A stretch of 64,000 nt of DNA from the NCBI GenBank assembly GCA_038253945.1, contig JBBSGR010000004.1, forward strand, positions 142,544 through 206,543, read 5' to 3'. This DNA is from JBBRYW01 sp038253945. GTDB taxonomy: Bacteria; Actinomycetota; Thermoleophilia; Gaiellales; Gaiellaceae. Shown piece by piece: positions 63,253 through 64,000 of the stretch. The stretch's first letter is position 1. The number at the start of each line of letters is the position of its first letter. The notes below the pieces were generated by a model, which was given only the letters and a program-made list of their open reading frames with translations, searched no databases and had not been told where the DNA came from. The translations under genes were made by a program, and so were the position numbers.

Positions 63253-63858
63253 TCAGCTCGACGAGCTGAGCGAGGCCACGCGTTCGCGAGCCGCTTGCCA
63301 CTCGGCCGCTCCCTCCCGCACGAGCCGCGGCTCAGGCCCCGTGAAGTCGATCACCGTGGACGGCGTACCCGGAAGCACTCCACCGTCGACAACCGCCGCA
63401 CACGCCGAGCGGATCTCCTGCGGCACATCTTCCAGCCGAGCGGGATCGGCCCCGCCGGAGCGGTTCGCGCTCGTGGCCGCGATTGCGCCGACTGCACTCA
63501 AGACTCTCCGGACAGCTTCCGGAAGCTCGGGGACGCGGACGCCGATCGCATCGGGACGCGCGCTGTTGAGCCAGCGGAACCGATGGGCCGGGTTGGGCAG
63601 GACGAGCGTGTACGGGCCGGGCAGCAGCGCGCGCGCGATCGTGCCCGCCCGCCCGCGGAGCTCGGGAACGCACTCGAAGAGCAGGTCCAGGTCGGCTGCG
63701 ACAAGTGCGATCGGCGCGCTCGCCGGACGGCCCTTGAGTCGATAGAGCGCACGCACAGATGCCTCCCAGTACGGCGACGCGCAGAGCCCGTAGACCGTGT
63801 CCGTGGGAAGGATGACCGGCTTGCCCGCCCGGATCGCAGAGGCGGCGTCGCCACTCAT
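63253..63858 (-). CDS. L-threonylcarbamoyladenylate synthase (Sua5/YrdC/YwlC family)
   Basis: A 201-residue YrdC-domain enzyme that makes threonylcarbamoyl-AMP for the t6A modification of ANN-decoding tRNAs. The family opening IRAGKPVILPTDTVYGLCAS, the KGRPASAPIALVAADLDLLF segment, LLPGPYTLVLPNPAHRFRWL, and the ATSANRSGGADPARLEDVPQ end are present. Length suits the single-domain TsaC/YrdC form without a Sua5 domain. I start at ATG 63858, inside the repeat that continues upstream; the open frame runs to 63951 because of the duplication. Confidence 0.92.
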   Translation of the reverse strand: MSGDAASAIRAGKPVILPTDTVYGLCASPYWEASVRALYRLKGRPASAPIALVAADLDLLFECVPELRGRAGTIARALLPGPYTLVLPNPAHRFRWLNSARPDAIGVRVPELPEAVRRVLSAVGAIAATSANRSGGADPARLEDVPQEIRSACAAVVDGGVLPGTPSTVIDFTGPEPRLVREGAAEWQAARERVASLSSSS

Positions 63859-64000
63859 AGGGCAACCTCGTGAGGCTGATGCGGAGCGGGCAACCGACGA
63901 CCGCGGGCCTCGCTCCGGCGATCCCGGACGCGGAGCGGTCTCATCGGGCAACCTCGTGAGGCTGATGCGGAGCGGGCAACCGACGACCGCGGGCCTCGCT
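63854..64000. repeat. 61-bp direct repeat with 86-bp period, open at window edge
   Basis: 63854-63914 is repeated at 63940-64000 with one mismatch (CTCATA vs CTCATC). Each copy carries an ATG with its upstream ACGAGG on the minus strand and, in one frame, the end of an upstream reading frame whose TGA overlaps that ATG (ATGA). The second copy runs to the last base of the window, so more copies may follow. Confidence 0.85.

Noticed and set aside
61765..63873. 702-codon plus-strand frame over glyA and the Sua5/YrdC gene
   Set aside because: It crosses two well-supported minus-strand genes; no family resemblance.

Overview
The window is about 64 kb of very GC-rich DNA from the chromosome of a high-GC actinobacterium. 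The gene set and neighbourhoods (ftsE-ftsX, prfB and secA in a row; rnr-smpB beside ssrA; a long HPF; LCP proteins) and an actinobacterial-looking tmRNA tag suggest a deep-branching lineage such as Thermoleophilia/Gaiellales. That placement is inferred from gene content and style, not from a phylogeny. Most genes lie on the minus strand.

Layout. 1-1.65 kb: a regulator cut by the window edge, then wreckage of three transposase types (rve integrase, IS21 IstB, IS110). 1.7-3.3 kb: a GNAT acetyltransferase, a broken small gene, a tRNA with anticodon CAU and a 36-residue very basic protein. 3.5-8.4 kb: a putative decaying island bounded by direct repeats of the ssrA 3' end. It carries a 1150-residue cyclase/ATPase/TPR regulator, a LanC-like pseudogene and a frameshifted methyltransferase. 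8.4-12 kb: trans-translation locus (ssrA, smpB, an RNase R/II enzyme) with a double-GNAT gene. 12-19.4 kb: ftsX, ftsE, prfB with its +1 frameshift site, secA, hpf and comF. 19.5-23 kb: sugar nucleotidyltransferase, mtnA, ahcY and a MerR regulator. 23-26.8 kb: cupin, UDP-glucose dehydrogenase and an LCP cell-wall ligase. 27-31.8 kb: a glutamate-cysteine-ligase-type enzyme and metH. 32-32.7 kb: a VapBC module.

33.9-48.4 kb holds the F-type ATP synthase genes in two blocks. The block atpZ-like, atpI-like, atpB, atpE, atpF, atpH, atpA, atpG (48.4-43.2 kb) is separated from atpD-atpC (35.9-33.9 kb) by an oligopeptide ABC transporter (OppC, A, B, D, F) and two small membrane-protein genes, all on the same strand. 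48.6-50.4 kb: a DUF354 glycosyltransferase-like protein and an Erm/KsgA-type rRNA methyltransferase. 50.5-52.2 kb: a secreted RTX/BNR-repeat protein. 52.2-58.6 kb: a surface-polysaccharide nucleotide-sugar cluster (WecA-like transferase, UDP-N-acetyl-sugar dehydrogenase, two SDR epimerases, and an unusual TIM-barrel/SDR fusion). 58.7-60.3 kb: a YCII protein and its ECF sigma factor. 60.4-61.1 kb: a VOC protein and a broken cupin. 61.2-63.9 kb: upp, glyA and a Sua5/YrdC enzyme, ending in a direct repeat that runs to the window edge.

Recurring themes are several promoters whose -10 box sits only 6-8 nt before the start codon (leaderless transcription), three genes that appear to need a CTG start, and several decayed genes broken by single-base indels.
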